Shown piece by piece: positions 27,129 through 36,725 of a stretch of 64,000 bases of DNA (position 1 is the first letter of the stretch; each line of letters opens with the position of its first letter). The stretch is from an uncultured Opitutaceae bacterium (GTDB lineage: Bacteria; Verrucomicrobiota; Verrucomicrobiia; Opitutales; Opitutaceae). The stretch lies in the NCBI GenBank assembly GCA_903890485.1, contig CAITBM010000006.1, positions 137,901-201,900 of the forward strand, given 5' to 3'. A program made the position numbers and the translations under genes. The notes below the pieces were generated by a model. That model did not search any database. It was given only the letters and a program-made list of their open reading frames with translations, and had not been told where the DNA came from.

Positions 27129-28631
27129 TTACACAGCGAGTTGCGGCCGCTTCGGGTCGGGCCAATCGAGGTGGAAGAACTTCCCCCGCGGCTGGTCGAC
27201 GCGCTCGTAGGTGTGTGCGCCAAAGAAATCGCGCTGGGCCTGGAGCAGGTTGGCCGGGAGACGCGACGACCGGTAGCCGTCGTAGTAGGCAAGGGAGGCG
27301 CTGAAGGTCGGGGCGGGTACGCCACACTCGGCGGCGAGCGCGATCACCTTCCTCCAGTTGGCCTGCGCGGCCTTGAAGGTCTTGTTGAAGTACGGATCGA
27401 GGAGCAGGTTCGCCAGGTCGGGATTGCGCGCGTAGGCCTCGGTGATCTTCTGCAGGAATGCGGCGCGGATGATGCAGCCGCCGCGCCAGATCTGGGCGAT
27501 CTCGCCGAAATTGAGCTTCCATCCGTACTCCTGCGCGCCCGTGCGCATCAGCTGGAATCCCTGGGCATAGCTGCAGATCTTCGAGCAGTAGAGCGCGTCG
27601 TGGATCGCAGTGATGAGCGCCTTTTTCGAGCCGCGGTAATTCTTGCTCGGTCCCTTCAGGATCTTCGACGCGGCCACGCGCTCGTTCTTGATCGCGGAGA
27701 TGCAGCGCGCAAAGACGGCTTCGGCAATAGTCGGCGCGGGGACTCCCATGTCGAGGGCGCTGGTCGAGGTCCACTTGCCCGTGCCCTTCTGCCCGGCCGT
27801 GTCGAGGACGATGTCGACGAACGGCTTCTTCGTCACGGGATCTTTCTGCTTGAGGATGTCGGCCGTGATCTCGATCAGGAAGCTGTCGAGGATCCCCGTG
27901 TTCCATTCCGAGAAGATGGCGCCCATCTCGGCGGGCTTAAGCCCCAGCAGGCCCCGCATGAGTGCGTAGGCCTCGCAGATCATCTGCATGTCGCCGTACT
28001 CGATGCCGTTGTGGACCATCTTGACGTAGTGTCCGGCGCCGTTGGCCCCGATGTAGGTGGTGCACGGAACGCCGCCGGTGACGGGTTTCCCCGGCAATGC
28101 GCCCGGGATCGGCTTGCCGGTCTTCGCGTCCACCTTTGCGGCGATCGCCTCCCATATGGGCTTCAGCTCAAGCCAGGCCTCAAATTCCCCACCGGGCATG
28201 AGAGAGGGACCGAAGCGCGCGCCCTCCTCCCCTCCGGAAACCCCGCTCCCGATGAAGCGAAGTCCCTTTGCGCTCAGGGCCTTCTCCCTGCGGATCGTAT
28301 CCGTCCAGAGCGAGTTGCCTCCGTCGATCACGATGTCGCCCTTGGCAAGCAACGGAACGAGCCCGTCGATCACGGCATCCGTTCCCTTTCCGGCCTGGAC
28401 CAGGATCACGATCTTTCGCGGCAGGGAGAGCGAGGCCACGAACTGTTCGAGGGTCTTTGTTCCGACGACGCCCCCGGGGGTTCCGGGATTCTCGGCTACG
28501 AACGCGTCCGTTTTTTCTGTCGTTCGGTTGAAGACCGAGATCTGAAAGCCGTGGTCGGCGATGTTCAGGGCGAGGTTCTGACCCATGACCGCAAGGCCAA
28601 CGAGTCCAATGTCGGAAAGTGGTTTAGCCAT
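27129..28631 (-). CDS. gnd: 6-phosphogluconate dehydrogenase, decarboxylating
   Basis: A 500-residue enzyme with the NADP-binding start [17 protein letters not shown], the substrate motif [22 protein letters not shown] and [17 protein letters not shown], all characteristic of the dimeric Gnd family. It catalyses oxidative decarboxylation of 6-phosphogluconate to ribulose 5-phosphate in the pentose phosphate pathway. ATG at 28631 gives the normal N-terminus; the longer frame to 28829 is discarded. It could use gluconate made by the periplasmic dehydrogenase after phosphorylation, but no kinase gene is visible here. Confidence 0.96.
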   Translation of the reverse strand: MAKPLSDIGLVGLAVMGQNLALNIADHGFQISVFNRTTEKTDAFVAENPGTPGGVVGTKTLEQFVASLSLPRKIVILVQAGKGTDAVIDGLVPLLAKGDIVIDGGNSLWTDTIRREKALSAKGLRFIGSGVSGGEEGARFGPSLMPGGEFEAWLELKPIWEAIAAKVDAKTGKPIPGALPGKPVTGGVPCTTYIGANGAGHYVKMVHNGIEYGDMQMICEAYALMRGLLGLKPAEMGAIFSEWNTGILDSFLIEITADILKQKDPVTKKPFVDIVLDTAGQKGTGKWTSTSALDMGVPAPTIAEAVFARCISAIKNERVAASKILKGPSKNYRGSKKALITAIHDALYCSKICSYAQGFQLMRTGAQEYGWKLNFGEIAQIWRGGCIIRAAFLQKITEAYARNPDLANLLLDPYFNKTFKAAQANWRKVIALAAECGVPAPTFSASLAYYDGYRSSRLPANLLQAQRDFFGAHTYERVDQPRGKFFHLDWPDPKRPQLAV

Positions 28632-28687
28632 AGCGCCACGAATCTCCCCCACCCTTGCCCCGAAACCAAGCTGTTTCTCAGCCAGCG

Positions 28688-29020
28688 CTACTTCTTCTTG
28701 GTCGAATCGCCGGGCATCGTGGTCTGCTTCGTCTCGTAGGCTCCCGCCGACGGGAAGAAGGGCGCGATCCGGTCCACAATGGGCGTGAGGAACTTCGGTT
28801 CCGTGCGGTGATAGACCCAGTTGAACCACATGAGGCCGCCACCGACAAAGACGACACCACCCAGCACGAACTTATTAATCTTCAACACCTTCTGGATGAT
28901 GATGAAGATGATAATCACCGCCGCTACTGCCCCGCCCGCCTTCAGCCAGAACTCCTTCGGGATCTTCTGGAGCCTATCGAGCGTCGTGGTTGCCGCCAGG
29001 AATGTTAAATTCGAGACCAT
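28688..29020 (-). CDS. Small membrane protein, uncharacterised
   Basis: 110 residues with two hydrophobic segments (about residues 25-45 and 49-66) and a short basic C-terminal tail ending KKK. The ATG at 29020 is the first after a run with no sensible coding signal. It sits between gnd and moaE with no clear link. I do not recognise a family. Confidence 0.65.
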   Translation of the reverse strand: MVSNLTFLAATTTLDRLQKIPKEFWLKAGGAVAAVIIIFIIIQKVLKINKFVLGGVVFVGGGLMWFNWVYHRTEPKFLTPIVDRIAPFFPSAGAYETKQTTMPGDSTKKK

Positions 29021-29087
29021 GGGAATGCCTCTCTCGTAACAACGGCCTCGGGGCGTGTCGAGCCGAAGGAGGACCCTGGACGGGGAG

Positions 29088-29537
29088 CTAGGCCGGAGCC
29101 GCACCCGAGGCACCCGGACCCCGGGTCGCACAGTTGATCCACTCCGTGGACCCGTCGGCATAGTGCTCTTTTTTCCAGATCGGCACCCGCGCCTTGGCCT
29201 CGTCGATCACGTACCGGCAGGCCTCGAACGCAGCGCCCCGGTGCTCGGCCGTGACGGCAATCCAAACGGCAAGGTCTCCAAGCGCCAGGCTTCCCGTCCT
29301 GTGGACGCACAGGATGTCCAGGACCGCGTGCTTCTCACGGGCCTCGTCCAAGATCTTCATGCCTTCCTTTTCCGCCAGGGGCACGAACGCCTCGTAGTCG
29401 AGGGACTTCACTCCCCGGCCGTCGTTCTGCTGCCGCACCCGGCCCTCGAACGTGACGCACGCGCCCGCGCGCGTGTCGCCTAGGCTCCGGAGCAGCGCGG
29501 CCGGATCGATGTCCCGGTCTGTGATGCGGAATTCCAT
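29088..29537 (-). CDS. moaE: Molybdopterin synthase catalytic subunit
   Basis: 149 residues with the MoaE core: ACVTFEGRVR, LDYEAF, the HRTGSLALGD active-site segment and WKKEHYADGSTEWI near the end (catalytic Lys in KKEHY). With MoaD it inserts two sulfurs into precursor Z to make molybdopterin. Four bases after moaD; probably the last Moco gene of the operon. Confidence 0.95.
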   Translation of the reverse strand: MEFRITDRDIDPAALLRSLGDTRAGACVTFEGRVRQQNDGRGVKSLDYEAFVPLAEKEGMKILDEAREKHAVLDILCVHRTGSLALGDLAVWIAVTAEHRGAAFEACRYVIDEAKARVPIWKKEHYADGSTEWINCATRGPGASGAAPA

Positions 29538-29541
29538 GGGC

Positions 29542-29787
29542 CTAGCCTCCGGCCACCGGGGGAAGGAACGCGAGGCTGTCGCCTTCGCGCACCTCAGCAG
29601 ACCACGGCTGGAAGTCGTCGTTCACGGCGACGCGGATCCGGGTGCCGGGAAGCGTGAACCCGTGGCGCGTCTTTAGCTCCTCGTAGAGTTCCGCGGCCGT
29701 CGAGGCCTCAGTGGCGACCTGCTCGGTGCCGAGGCCCCGCTGCTCGCGAAGGATCGCAAAATAGCTGACGCGGACGGATTTCTTCAT
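29542..29787 (-). CDS. moaD: Molybdopterin synthase sulfur carrier subunit
   Basis: An 81-residue ubiquitin-like protein that ends in Gly-Gly (PPVAGG), the site of thiocarboxylation. Its start overlaps the stop of moaC by four bases and moaE follows after four bases. Confidence 0.93.
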   Translation of the reverse strand: MKKSVRVSYFAILREQRGLGTEQVATEASTAAELYEELKTRHGFTLPGTRIRVAVNDDFQPWSAEVREGDSLAFLPPVAGG

Positions 29788-30284
29788 GGGGCCCGGTAAT
29801 CGCTCTTGCCGCCGGTCTTCGAAAGGAGCCGCACGTCCCGGATCAAGATCCCGTGGGTCACGGCCTTGCCCATGTCGTAGAGTGTCAGCGCTGCGACCGT
29901 GGCCCCCGTGAGGGCCTCCATCTCGACCCCCGTGCGCGCGTTTGTCTTCGCCGTGCAGCGCACGTGGACCAAGGCGGAACCATCCTTCCCGGGAGCCTTG
30001 GCCTCGATCTTAACCTTGCAGTCGTCGAGTGAAAGGGGGTGGCAGAGCGGGATGAGGTCCGCGGTCTTCTTGGCCCCCATGATCCCTGCAAGAATCGCCG
30101 CCTGGAACACGGGCCCCTTCTTGGAGTTGATTTCCCCGCCCTGGATCAGGGCGGCCAGGGCCTTCGGGAAAACGACAATGGCCTCGGCAACGGCAACCCG
30201 CGAGGTGACGGCCTTTGCGCCGACATCCACCATCTGGGGGCGGTCGCGGGCGTCCAGGTGCGAGAGCGGGCTCTTCTTTGCCAT
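29784..30284 (-). CDS. moaC: Cyclic pyranopterin monophosphate synthase
   Basis: 166 residues with MoaC motifs MVDVGAK, PLCHPLSLD and KTNARTGVEMEALTGATVAALTLYDM. MoaC converts the MoaA product to cyclic pyranopterin monophosphate. The ATG at 30284 fits the family; the open frame upstream is discarded. Confidence 0.95.
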   Translation of the reverse strand: MAKKSPLSHLDARDRPQMVDVGAKAVTSRVAVAEAIVVFPKALAALIQGGEINSKKGPVFQAAILAGIMGAKKTADLIPLCHPLSLDDCKVKIEAKAPGKDGSALVHVRCTAKTNARTGVEMEALTGATVAALTLYDMGKAVTHGILIRDVRLLSKTGGKSDYRAP

Positions 30285-30343
30285 GGGAGACAGCAAGCCT
30301 GTGGGGCCGGGGTTCGCCACCGCAAGCCTCGGGTGCAGGTCGC

Positions 30344-31552
30344 CTAGACCCAGGGCCGGTAGGGCGCGAGGTACCCGGCCGGAAACTCCTCGGGGCCGGC
30401 GGGAAGCTCCACAAACCCGTCCGTTCCCACGAGACCGGCGAAGTCGCCCGAGGAATTCGTGGCGCAGGGCGAGGCGATGAGCTCCGCCCGCGGGCCGCTC
30501 GAAAGGCGGACCGGGAGCAGGCAGGCGAGCTTGGGCTTGAAGACCACCCGCTCGGAAAGCGCGGCGTGAAAAGGAGGCCGCAGGGTGAGCCCGCTCGCGT
30601 GGTCGAGGGCGGGCAGCACGTAGCGGTGCAGGCAAGTGTAGGCGGAGACGGGGTTTCCGGGCAGCGCAAACACCGGGGTCATCCGACCGCTCAGGCCAAA
30701 CCAGAACGGCTTGCCCGGGCGCTGGGCGACCCCCTGGAAGATTTTGCGGACGCCCTGGCGGCCAAGCTCCGAGGGGAGGAAGTCGAACTTGCCCTTGGAC
30801 ACGCCGCCGGTGATCAGGATCACCTCGTACTCGGCGAGGATGTGCCAGAGCATGTGCTCAATCTCGTGCCGGATGTCCCGCAGGTGAAAGCGGTCGGACC
30901 TGGGGAAGCCCGCCCGGATCAGCGCGGCCCGCAGCGCGTGGTCGTTGCTCCTTCGGACCTGGTGCGGCGCCACGAGCGAGTCCACCTCGACCAATTCGTC
31001 GCCGGTCGAGATCACGGCTACCTTCGGGGAGTGGGTCACCGTGAGCGCAGGGTGGCCGCACGATGCGGCCACCGCGATCTCGCGGCCCGTGAGTCTCACG
31101 CCCGCGCGGACGACCACGTCCCCCTTGGGGTGGTCCGATCCGCGCCGGTGGACGTGGCGGCCCGCCGGCGAGGGCTCGGCGCCCGGGGAGACCTCCATCC
31201 AATCCCCCTCCCGCGTCGTGTCCTCGTACGCCACGACGCAGTCCGCGCCCTCGGGGAGCACCGATCCCGTCATGACCTCGATGCAGGCCTCGGGTCCGGG
31301 ACCCAGCGTGAACGGGCGCATGCCCGCGGCCTGCGTCGCCTCGACCCGGAACCGGCTGACACCCTGGGCTCGAGACGCCGAGCGCAGCGCAAAGCCGTCC
31401 ATGGTCACCCGGTCAAACGGGGGAAGGTCCCGGTCGGCCTTCAGGTCCGACCGAAGCACCCGGCCATGCGCCTCGGATATCGCGCAGTCCTCCCTGTGGA
31501 AAAGGGGGATCGCCTCCAGAATCAGCCTCTCGGCGCCTTCGGGTGTGAGCAC
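30344..31552 (-). CDS. moeA: Molybdopterin molybdenumtransferase
   Basis: 402 residues with the MoeA signatures DRVTMDGFALR, MTGSVLPEGADCVV, ISTGDELVEV and GGVSKGKFDFL, and FALPGNPVSAYTC in domain III. MoeA inserts molybdate into adenylylated molybdopterin. It is first in the minus-strand Moco operon and divergent from moaA. Confidence 0.95.
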   Translation of the reverse strand: MLTPEGAERLILEAIPLFHREDCAISEAHGRVLRSDLKADRDLPPFDRVTMDGFALRSASRAQGVSRFRVEATQAAGMRPFTLGPGPEACIEVMTGSVLPEGADCVVAYEDTTREGDWMEVSPGAEPSPAGRHVHRRGSDHPKGDVVVRAGVRLTGREIAVAASCGHPALTVTHSPKVAVISTGDELVEVDSLVAPHQVRRSNDHALRAALIRAGFPRSDRFHLRDIRHEIEHMLWHILAEYEVILITGGVSKGKFDFLPSELGRQGVRKIFQGVAQRPGKPFWFGLSGRMTPVFALPGNPVSAYTCLHRYVLPALDHASGLTLRPPFHAALSERVVFKPKLACLLPVRLSSGPRAELIASPCATNSSGDFAGLVGTDGFVELPAGPEEFPAGYLAPYRPWV

Positions 31553-31619
31553 TCCCGTACGCTAGCACACAAATACCGCCTCGCGAAAATAACGATTTGG
31601 TGCTTTTTTCAATTATTAC
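31553..31619. promoter_or_regulatory. Divergent promoter between moeA and moaA
   Basis: 67 bases, much richer in A and T than the flanking genes, shared by both Moco operons. No Moco riboswitch would fit in this length. The moaA ATG follows TTCAATTATTAC directly with no Shine-Dalgarno. Confidence 0.5.
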
Positions 31620-32633
31620 ATGCCCGGACCCCACGACACACTTGGCCGACCCCTGAGGGATCTGCGGGTTTCCGTGACCGACCGGTGCAATTTCCGGTGC
31701 CCGTACTGCATGCCCAGGGAGGCCTTCGGGCCCGACCATCCCTTCCTCGCCGAGTCCAGGCTGATGAACCACGTCGAGCTCGTGCGGATCGTGGCCGCCT
31801 TTGTGGCGCTCGGGGTCGAGAAGGTGAGGCTCACCGGGGGGGAGCCCCTGCTCCGGAGCGACCTTCCCGACCTGGTCGGGGCCATCAAGGCCCTGGGGGT
31901 GAAGGACGTGTCCCTCACGACGAACGGCTGGTTCCTGGCAAAGCAGGCTGCATCGCTCCGCGCGGCCGGGCTCGACCGCCTGAATGTCTCCGTCGATTCC
32001 CTGAACGAGGCCACCGCGGGAAAGATGAACGGCCTGGGCTTCAAAGTCTCGCGGGTCCTCGAAGGGATCGATGCTGCCGCGGCCCAGGGGCTTCCGGTCA
32101 AGGTGAACTGCGTGGTCCAGAGGGGTGTGAACGACGGGGAAATCCTGGACCTGTGCGACTACTTCAGGAGCCGGGGCCACACGCTCCGCTTCATCGAGTT
32201 CATGGACGTCGGCAAAACCAACCACTGGTCCACCTCGCAGGTGGTCGCGGCCCAGGAGGTCGTGGCGCGGATCTCCGCGCGGTGGCCGCTCGAGCCGGCG
32301 GCGCCCGCCTACCGCGGCGAGGTCGCCGCCCGCTACCGCTACCGGGACGGGAAGGGCGAGGTGGGGATAGTCAGCTCCGTCACCGAGCCCTTCTGCAAGG
32401 ACTGCCACCGGGCCAGGCTCTCTGCCGACGGAAAGTTCTTCACCTGCCTCTTCGCATCCACGGGTTGGGACGTCCTGTCGAGGGTCCGGGCCGGGGCCGG
32501 CGACACCGAGCTCCGCGACTACCTGAACGGCATTTGGTCGGGCCGGGCGGACCGCTACAGCGACGAGCGGGCCGAGATCCTCGCGGCCGGCAAGGCGCGC
32601 GAGAAGATCGAGATGAGCTACATCGGCGGCTAG
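31620..32633 (+). CDS. moaA: GTP 3',8-cyclase (radical SAM)
   Basis: 337 residues. N-terminal radical SAM cluster DRCNFRCPYC (Cys23, 27, 30), GGEPLLR, and the second Fe-S cluster near the C-terminus with CKDCHRARLSADGKFFTC; the protein ends in Gly-Gly (SYIGG), which is essential in MoaA. It makes the first intermediate of molybdopterin from GTP. Convergent, four-base overlap with gmk. Confidence 0.96.
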   Translation: MPGPHDTLGRPLRDLRVSVTDRCNFRCPYCMPREAFGPDHPFLAESRLMNHVELVRIVAAFVALGVEKVRLTGGEPLLRSDLPDLVGAIKALGVKDVSLTTNGWFLAKQAASLRAAGLDRLNVSVDSLNEATAGKMNGLGFKVSRVLEGIDAAAAQGLPVKVNCVVQRGVNDGEILDLCDYFRSRGHTLRFIEFMDVGKTNHWSTSQVVAAQEVVARISARWPLEPAAPAYRGEVAARYRYRDGKGEVGIVSSVTEPFCKDCHRARLSADGKFFTCLFASTGWDVLSRVRAGAGDTELRDYLNGIWSGRADRYSDERAEILAAGKAREKIEMSYIGG

Positions 32634-33250
32634 GCCAAAGCGGCGCGGACCTTGGCGAGGATCGCGAGCAGGGCCCCGAAGTCCTCGTCTCGCGTCCTGC
32701 TCTCGATCACAAAGTCGAATTTCGGGGCCTCGCGGAGCTCGGCCTCCGCCGTCTCCATTCTCCGGGCGATCTCGGCCTCGTTGTCCTTGCCCCGCTCCCG
32801 CATCCGCGAGAGGAGCCGCTCGTGGTCGACCCGGATGAAGACGGTCGCCATGGCGCGGCGAAGAACCGGGTTCTGGGCCGCCAGCCGGCGGAAGCTTTCC
32901 ACGCCCTGGACGTCAACGCTCATGACCAAATTCCTCCCGAGGACGAGCGGCCCGAGGACGCTCGAGGCCAGGGTGCCGTAGCGCCTGTCCCCGTGGACCC
33001 ACGCCCATTCGAGGAATTCGCCGGCCTTCACCCTCCGGTCGAACTCCTCGGGGGTGAAGAAGTGGTAGTGGACGCCGTTCACCTCGCCGTCCCTCGGGGC
33101 CCGGGTCGTGCTGGTCACCACGCGCGTGAACGCCTTGTCCTCGTCCACCAGCCGGTCGCACAGGGTGCTCTTGCCCGATCCGGCGGGCCCGGCGAGGACC
33201 AGGAGGACGGGCTCCGGGCGGGCCTTGCCCTCTGTGGGACCCCCACTCAT
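32630..33250 (-). CDS. gmk: Guanylate kinase
   Basis: 206 residues with P-loop LAGPAGSGKST and the kinase signature VTSTTRAPRDGEVNGVHYHFFTPEEF. It phosphorylates GMP to GDP. ATG 33250 is chosen, as it overlaps the stop of the upstream membrane gene (ATGA); the frame continues further but encodes no family sequence. Confidence 0.93.
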   Translation of the reverse strand: MSGGPTEGKARPEPVLLVLAGPAGSGKSTLCDRLVDEDKAFTRVVTSTTRAPRDGEVNGVHYHFFTPEEFDRRVKAGEFLEWAWVHGDRRYGTLASSVLGPLVLGRNLVMSVDVQGVESFRRLAAQNPVLRRAMATVFIRVDHERLLSRMRERGKDNEAEIARRMETAEAELREAPKFDFVIESRTRDEDFGALLAILAKVRAALA

Positions 33251-33789
33251 CGGAGCGTGAACGCCACCCCGCAGAGGAGGAGCCCGTACGCGAAGAGGAA
33301 CCCGCCGAGGCTGCGGGACCGTCCCGGCCGTGCAAAGAGCCAGCCGAAGAAGTCCCTCAGGCGCCACGGCTGGGCCCCGAGCCAGATAGCCAGCGCGATG
33401 GCCGCGTACACAAAGGACACCATGAAGAGGCGGGCCGGGTGGGCGTACTCCATGTAGGCCGCCTGGAGGAAGGGCCCGGCACCGATCAGCACCAGGGCGC
33501 TCGCTCCGCGGACTCCCAGGAAGTCGGGGACGCACTTGAACGACAGGGCCGCCACGACGGCAAAGCCCACGAAGAGCAGGTTCCGGTACTCGCCGAAGTC
33601 GGCATTCGAGAGGTGGAGGATATTGTAGAGGAACCAGACCGAGGCCGCCCCGAAGACCACGTAGCCCGCGGGAGCCGACCTCGGGAAGCCCTTCACCGCG
33701 CTCGTGAAGGCCGAGAGGTCGAGCAGCATCGGGAGCCCGAAAAAGATGAGGATCAGTCCGGGGACAAAGGAGGCGGTGAACAGCGACAT
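33247..33789 (-). CDS. Integral membrane protein, uncharacterised
   Basis: 180 residues, about five hydrophobic helices (near residues 5-25, 40-60, 70-85, 95-110, 120-138, 160-178). Overlaps gmk by four bases, so it is co-transcribed with it and maybe with miaB 15 bases upstream. No family recognised. Confidence 0.7.
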   Translation of the reverse strand: MSLFTASFVPGLILIFFGLPMLLDLSAFTSAVKGFPRSAPAGYVVFGAASVWFLYNILHLSNADFGEYRNLLFVGFAVVAALSFKCVPDFLGVRGASALVLIGAGPFLQAAYMEYAHPARLFMVSFVYAAIALAIWLGAQPWRLRDFFGWLFARPGRSRSLGGFLFAYGLLLCGVAFTLR

Positions 33790-33804
33790 GGGTCTAAAGG
33801 GGCC

Positions 33805-35196
33805 TCAGAGTGACGCCGCCCCCAGCGGGGATTGCAAGCCAGCGCCCGAGATCACGAGGTTGCCGTAGAGGGTGCTGACGCTCGCCCGGGTGATCTCGAC
33901 CTGGACCAGGCTTCCCACCAGGCGGGGCGCGGCCTCGAACACGGTCGCCCGGTTGCCCCGTGTGCGCCCCATGAACCTCTCCCCGGTCTTGTCCGGGCCC
34001 TCTACAAGAACCTCCTGCACGGTTCCCACGAGCGACTGGGCCCGCCTGAGCGAGCCCTTCCCGAGCTCCTCCAGGAGGATCCTGTTCCTCTCCTCGCGCA
34101 CGGGGTCGGGCACCTGCCCCTCCAGGGTCGCGGCGGGGGTGCCGCTCCGCACCGAGTACTTGAAGATGTAGGCCATGTCGAAGTCGACCTGGCGGCAGAG
34201 GTCCACGGTCTGCTGGAAGTCCTCCTCGGTCTCGCCCGGGAACCCCACGATGATGTCCGTCGAGAAGGCCATGCCGGGCTGCGCCGCGCGCAGCGACCGG
34301 ACGATCTCCAGGTAGCGCTCGCGCGAGTAGGGCCTCCGCATCGCCTTCAGGATGCGGTCGCTTCCCGACTGTACCGGCAGGTGGACGTACTCGCCCAGCT
34401 TAGGGAGCCTCCGGAACGCGTCGGCCAGATCCTCGCGGAAGCCGCGGGGGTGCGGCGAGGTGAAGCGGATCCGCTCCAGCTTCGGGATCGCGTTCACCTT
34501 CTCGAGGAGCTGGACGAAGGGGGTCACGTTGCCGGTGTGGGGATAGTCGCGCCGGCCATAGCTGGTGACGATCTGCCCAAGGAGCGTCACCTCGCGGGCG
34601 CCCTTCTCAACGACCTCCTCGCACTCGCGCACGATGTCCTCCATCGGCCGCGATCGCTCGTCGCCCCGCGTCGTCGGGACGATGCAAAACGAGCAGTCCA
34701 TGTTGCAGCCCTGCTGGATCGAGACAAAAGCGCACACCTGGGGCTCGGCCGACTCCACGTGGTCGCGGATCGTGTTCTGGGAGCCGGCCTCCTCCGCGGT
34801 GTCGATGATGGCCTGGCCGACCGGCACCCCGGCGCTGCGCGCCGCGCGCAGGTTGTCCAGGTAGTCGGGGACCCGGTGGAACTTCTGGGTGCCGACGATC
34901 AGGTCCACGTCGGGCAGCCGGTCCAGGAGCTCGGCGCCCCGGTTCTGGGCCATGCATCCCAGGATCCCCAGGACAAAGTCCGGGTTGTGCCGCTTCTTGT
35001 GCAGGCTGTACCCGGCCTTCCCGATCGCCTTCTGCTCGGCGGCGTCCCGGACGCTGCAGGTGTTCAGGAGCAGGATATCGCACTCGTCCTCGGTCTCAAC
35101 GATCCGGTAGCCCCGGGCGCGAAGCATCGCCGCGACAGCCTCGCTGTCGCGTTCGTTCATCTGGCACCCGTAGGTCTTTATGTGGACGCGGTTCAC
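33805..35196 (-). CDS. miaB: tRNA-2-methylthio-N6-dimethylallyladenosine synthase
   Basis: 463 residues in the MiaB order: UPF0004 domain (Cys11, 47 and 81 for the auxiliary cluster), radical SAM motif CNMDCSFC (near residue 165), and a TRAM domain at the C-terminus. It methylthiolates A37 of tRNAs. Start is GTG at 35196. Divergent from the next gene. Confidence 0.95.
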   Translation of the reverse strand: MNRVHIKTYGCQMNERDSEAVAAMLRARGYRIVETEDECDILLLNTCSVRDAAEQKAIGKAGYSLHKKRHNPDFVLGILGCMAQNRGAELLDRLPDVDLIVGTQKFHRVPDYLDNLRAARSAGVPVGQAIIDTAEEAGSQNTIRDHVESAEPQVCAFVSIQQGCNMDCSFCIVPTTRGDERSRPMEDIVRECEEVVEKGAREVTLLGQIVTSYGRRDYPHTGNVTPFVQLLEKVNAIPKLERIRFTSPHPRGFREDLADAFRRLPKLGEYVHLPVQSGSDRILKAMRRPYSRERYLEIVRSLRAAQPGMAFSTDIIVGFPGETEEDFQQTVDLCRQVDFDMAYIFKYSVRSGTPAATLEGQVPDPVREERNRILLEELGKGSLRRAQSLVGTVQEVLVEGPDKTGERFMGRTRGNRATVFEAAPRLVGSLVQVEITRASVSTLYGNLVISGAGLQSPLGAASL

Positions 35197-35317
35197 CCGT
35201 GAGAGGGGTTACCTAATAGGGGGCCGGAAAGGACGGTCAAACGAGGAATTGCCGGGGAGGGGCTCCCGCCCTCCAATTCTGTTCGCCACGGGCGCGGCGG
35301 GTGCTTTGCTCGGAAGC

Positions 35318-36697
35318 ATGGGATTCTTCGACCGTCTGGCAGGCAAACAAGCCTCACCCTCTCCGGCAAACGGGCATCCGGCGACGCCCGTGGCGGCCGG
35401 CGAGCCGTCCGTCGCCGGGGTGGCGCCCCGACTCCTTGCGGCGCGCGAAAAGCTGGACGCCAAGGACTTGAAGGGAGCCATGGCGATCTACGAGGAGGTG
35501 CTCGTGACTGCCGGGGACCGGGCCGATGTCCTGGTCACCATCTCGGGGGACTTGGGGTCGACCGGCCACATCCCGCAGATCATCGAGCTCGTCGCCCCGC
35601 GCTATGACGCGCTGCGCCATGGTCCGGCGACCGGCATCAACCTGATCCAGGCCTATCTCGCGGTCCGCGACGCGGACGCCGCGCAGCACGTCCTCGACAT
35701 CCTTTTTTCGCTCAACCGGCCCGAGCTCGAGGAGCGCCTCCACGGCTTTTCGAACGCCGTCGCCGAGCTGATCAACCACGGCGACGTCCAGGGAATCCCG
35801 GCGTTCACCCCGCAGCCCGGGGAACCGAAGGCGGCCGACGCCCCCGCCGGGGTGGCCCTGGTGACGATCAGCAAGCCCATCTGGGCCTACGGCCTGGAGA
35901 CGGTGACCGACCTCCTGCCCAAGAAGGAGGGAAAGCTCAGGCGGATCGCGTTCGCCCAGCTCTCGCTCACGGGCGTCTATCCCGACCCCGACGAGGCCTC
36001 GCGCCTGCCGGAGGACGAGCTGGGCCGCCTTTCCCGGGCGATCCCGCTCTGGTTCGCCGAGACGTTCTATTTCTCGCCCCTTTACGCCTCGGTCGCCGCC
36101 CTCGGCTGCGTGCACGAGCCGGGTTCCCCGAACCGTCCGGCGATCTTCGGCACCGACTGGACCGTCGACAACCTGAAGAAGCTGGCGGACACCACCTCGG
36201 ACGGGCTCGACTACATCTTCACCGGCTCCCTGAAGAGGGACGGCTCTGAGTACGTGCTGATCATGCGCGTCTGGGAGGTGAAGAAGATGCGCGAGAGGAA
36301 ACAGATCACGGTGCGCTGGACCGCGGCCACGGCGGACGCGGAGCTGAAGAAGCTCCACGAGTACCTCCAGGCCTTCATGGAGTGGGCGCCCTACCCCGAG
36401 GGCCAGGGCGTTCCCTACGCCACCCCGGGAACCCCGACCGTCTGGCTCGAGGCACTCGGCGCCCTTCTCGGCCTCTTCCTCGTCGAGAAAAACCTCCAGA
36501 CCAAGGAGCTCCTCGCCCCGCTCGCGCCCGTGTTCGACGCGTTTGCGCCGCACGCCTTCAGCCCGCCCGCCTCCTCGCTGGCTTGGGTCTCGCTCCGGCT
36601 GAGGGCCTCCGCGCTCGGGATCGCCCCGAACCTTTCCGAGGTTCTCCTGAGCCGGCACCCGACGGTCGTCCAGGCCCGCGCCCTGATTGGCGCCTAG
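35318..36697 (+). CDS. Uncharacterised cytosolic protein, possibly with a helical repeat N-terminus
   Basis: 459 residues without signal peptide. The first 150 residues are helical and TPR-like (residues 40-75 and 95-125). The centre and C-terminus, with LVTISKPIWAYGLETVTDLLP and the segment DYIFTGSLKRDGSEYVLIMRVWEVKKMRE, are not known to me. The second half resembles a curli-assembly/FlgO-like pattern in which a periplasmic-type domain reports activity per family, but this is weak. Followed by the DAHP synthase gene after 28 bases. Function unknown. Confidence 0.6.
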   Translation: MGFFDRLAGKQASPSPANGHPATPVAAGEPSVAGVAPRLLAAREKLDAKDLKGAMAIYEEVLVTAGDRADVLVTISGDLGSTGHIPQIIELVAPRYDALRHGPATGINLIQAYLAVRDADAAQHVLDILFSLNRPELEERLHGFSNAVAELINHGDVQGIPAFTPQPGEPKAADAPAGVALVTISKPIWAYGLETVTDLLPKKEGKLRRIAFAQLSLTGVYPDPDEASRLPEDELGRLSRAIPLWFAETFYFSPLYASVAALGCVHEPGSPNRPAIFGTDWTVDNLKKLADTTSDGLDYIFTGSLKRDGSEYVLIMRVWEVKKMRERKQITVRWTAATADAELKKLHEYLQAFMEWAPYPEGQGVPYATPGTPTVWLEALGALLGLFLVEKNLQTKELLAPLAPVFDAFAPHAFSPPASSLAWVSLRLRASALGIAPNLSEVLLSRHPTVVQARALIGA

Positions 36698-36725
36698 GCC
36701 AAGGCGCCCGACAAGGACGCCCGGC

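Noticed and set aside
30215-33457. Long plus-strand open frame of 1080 codons
   Set aside because: It runs opposite to moaC, moeA and gmk and out of frame with moaA; these genes are unambiguous and GC-rich DNA gives long spurious frames.
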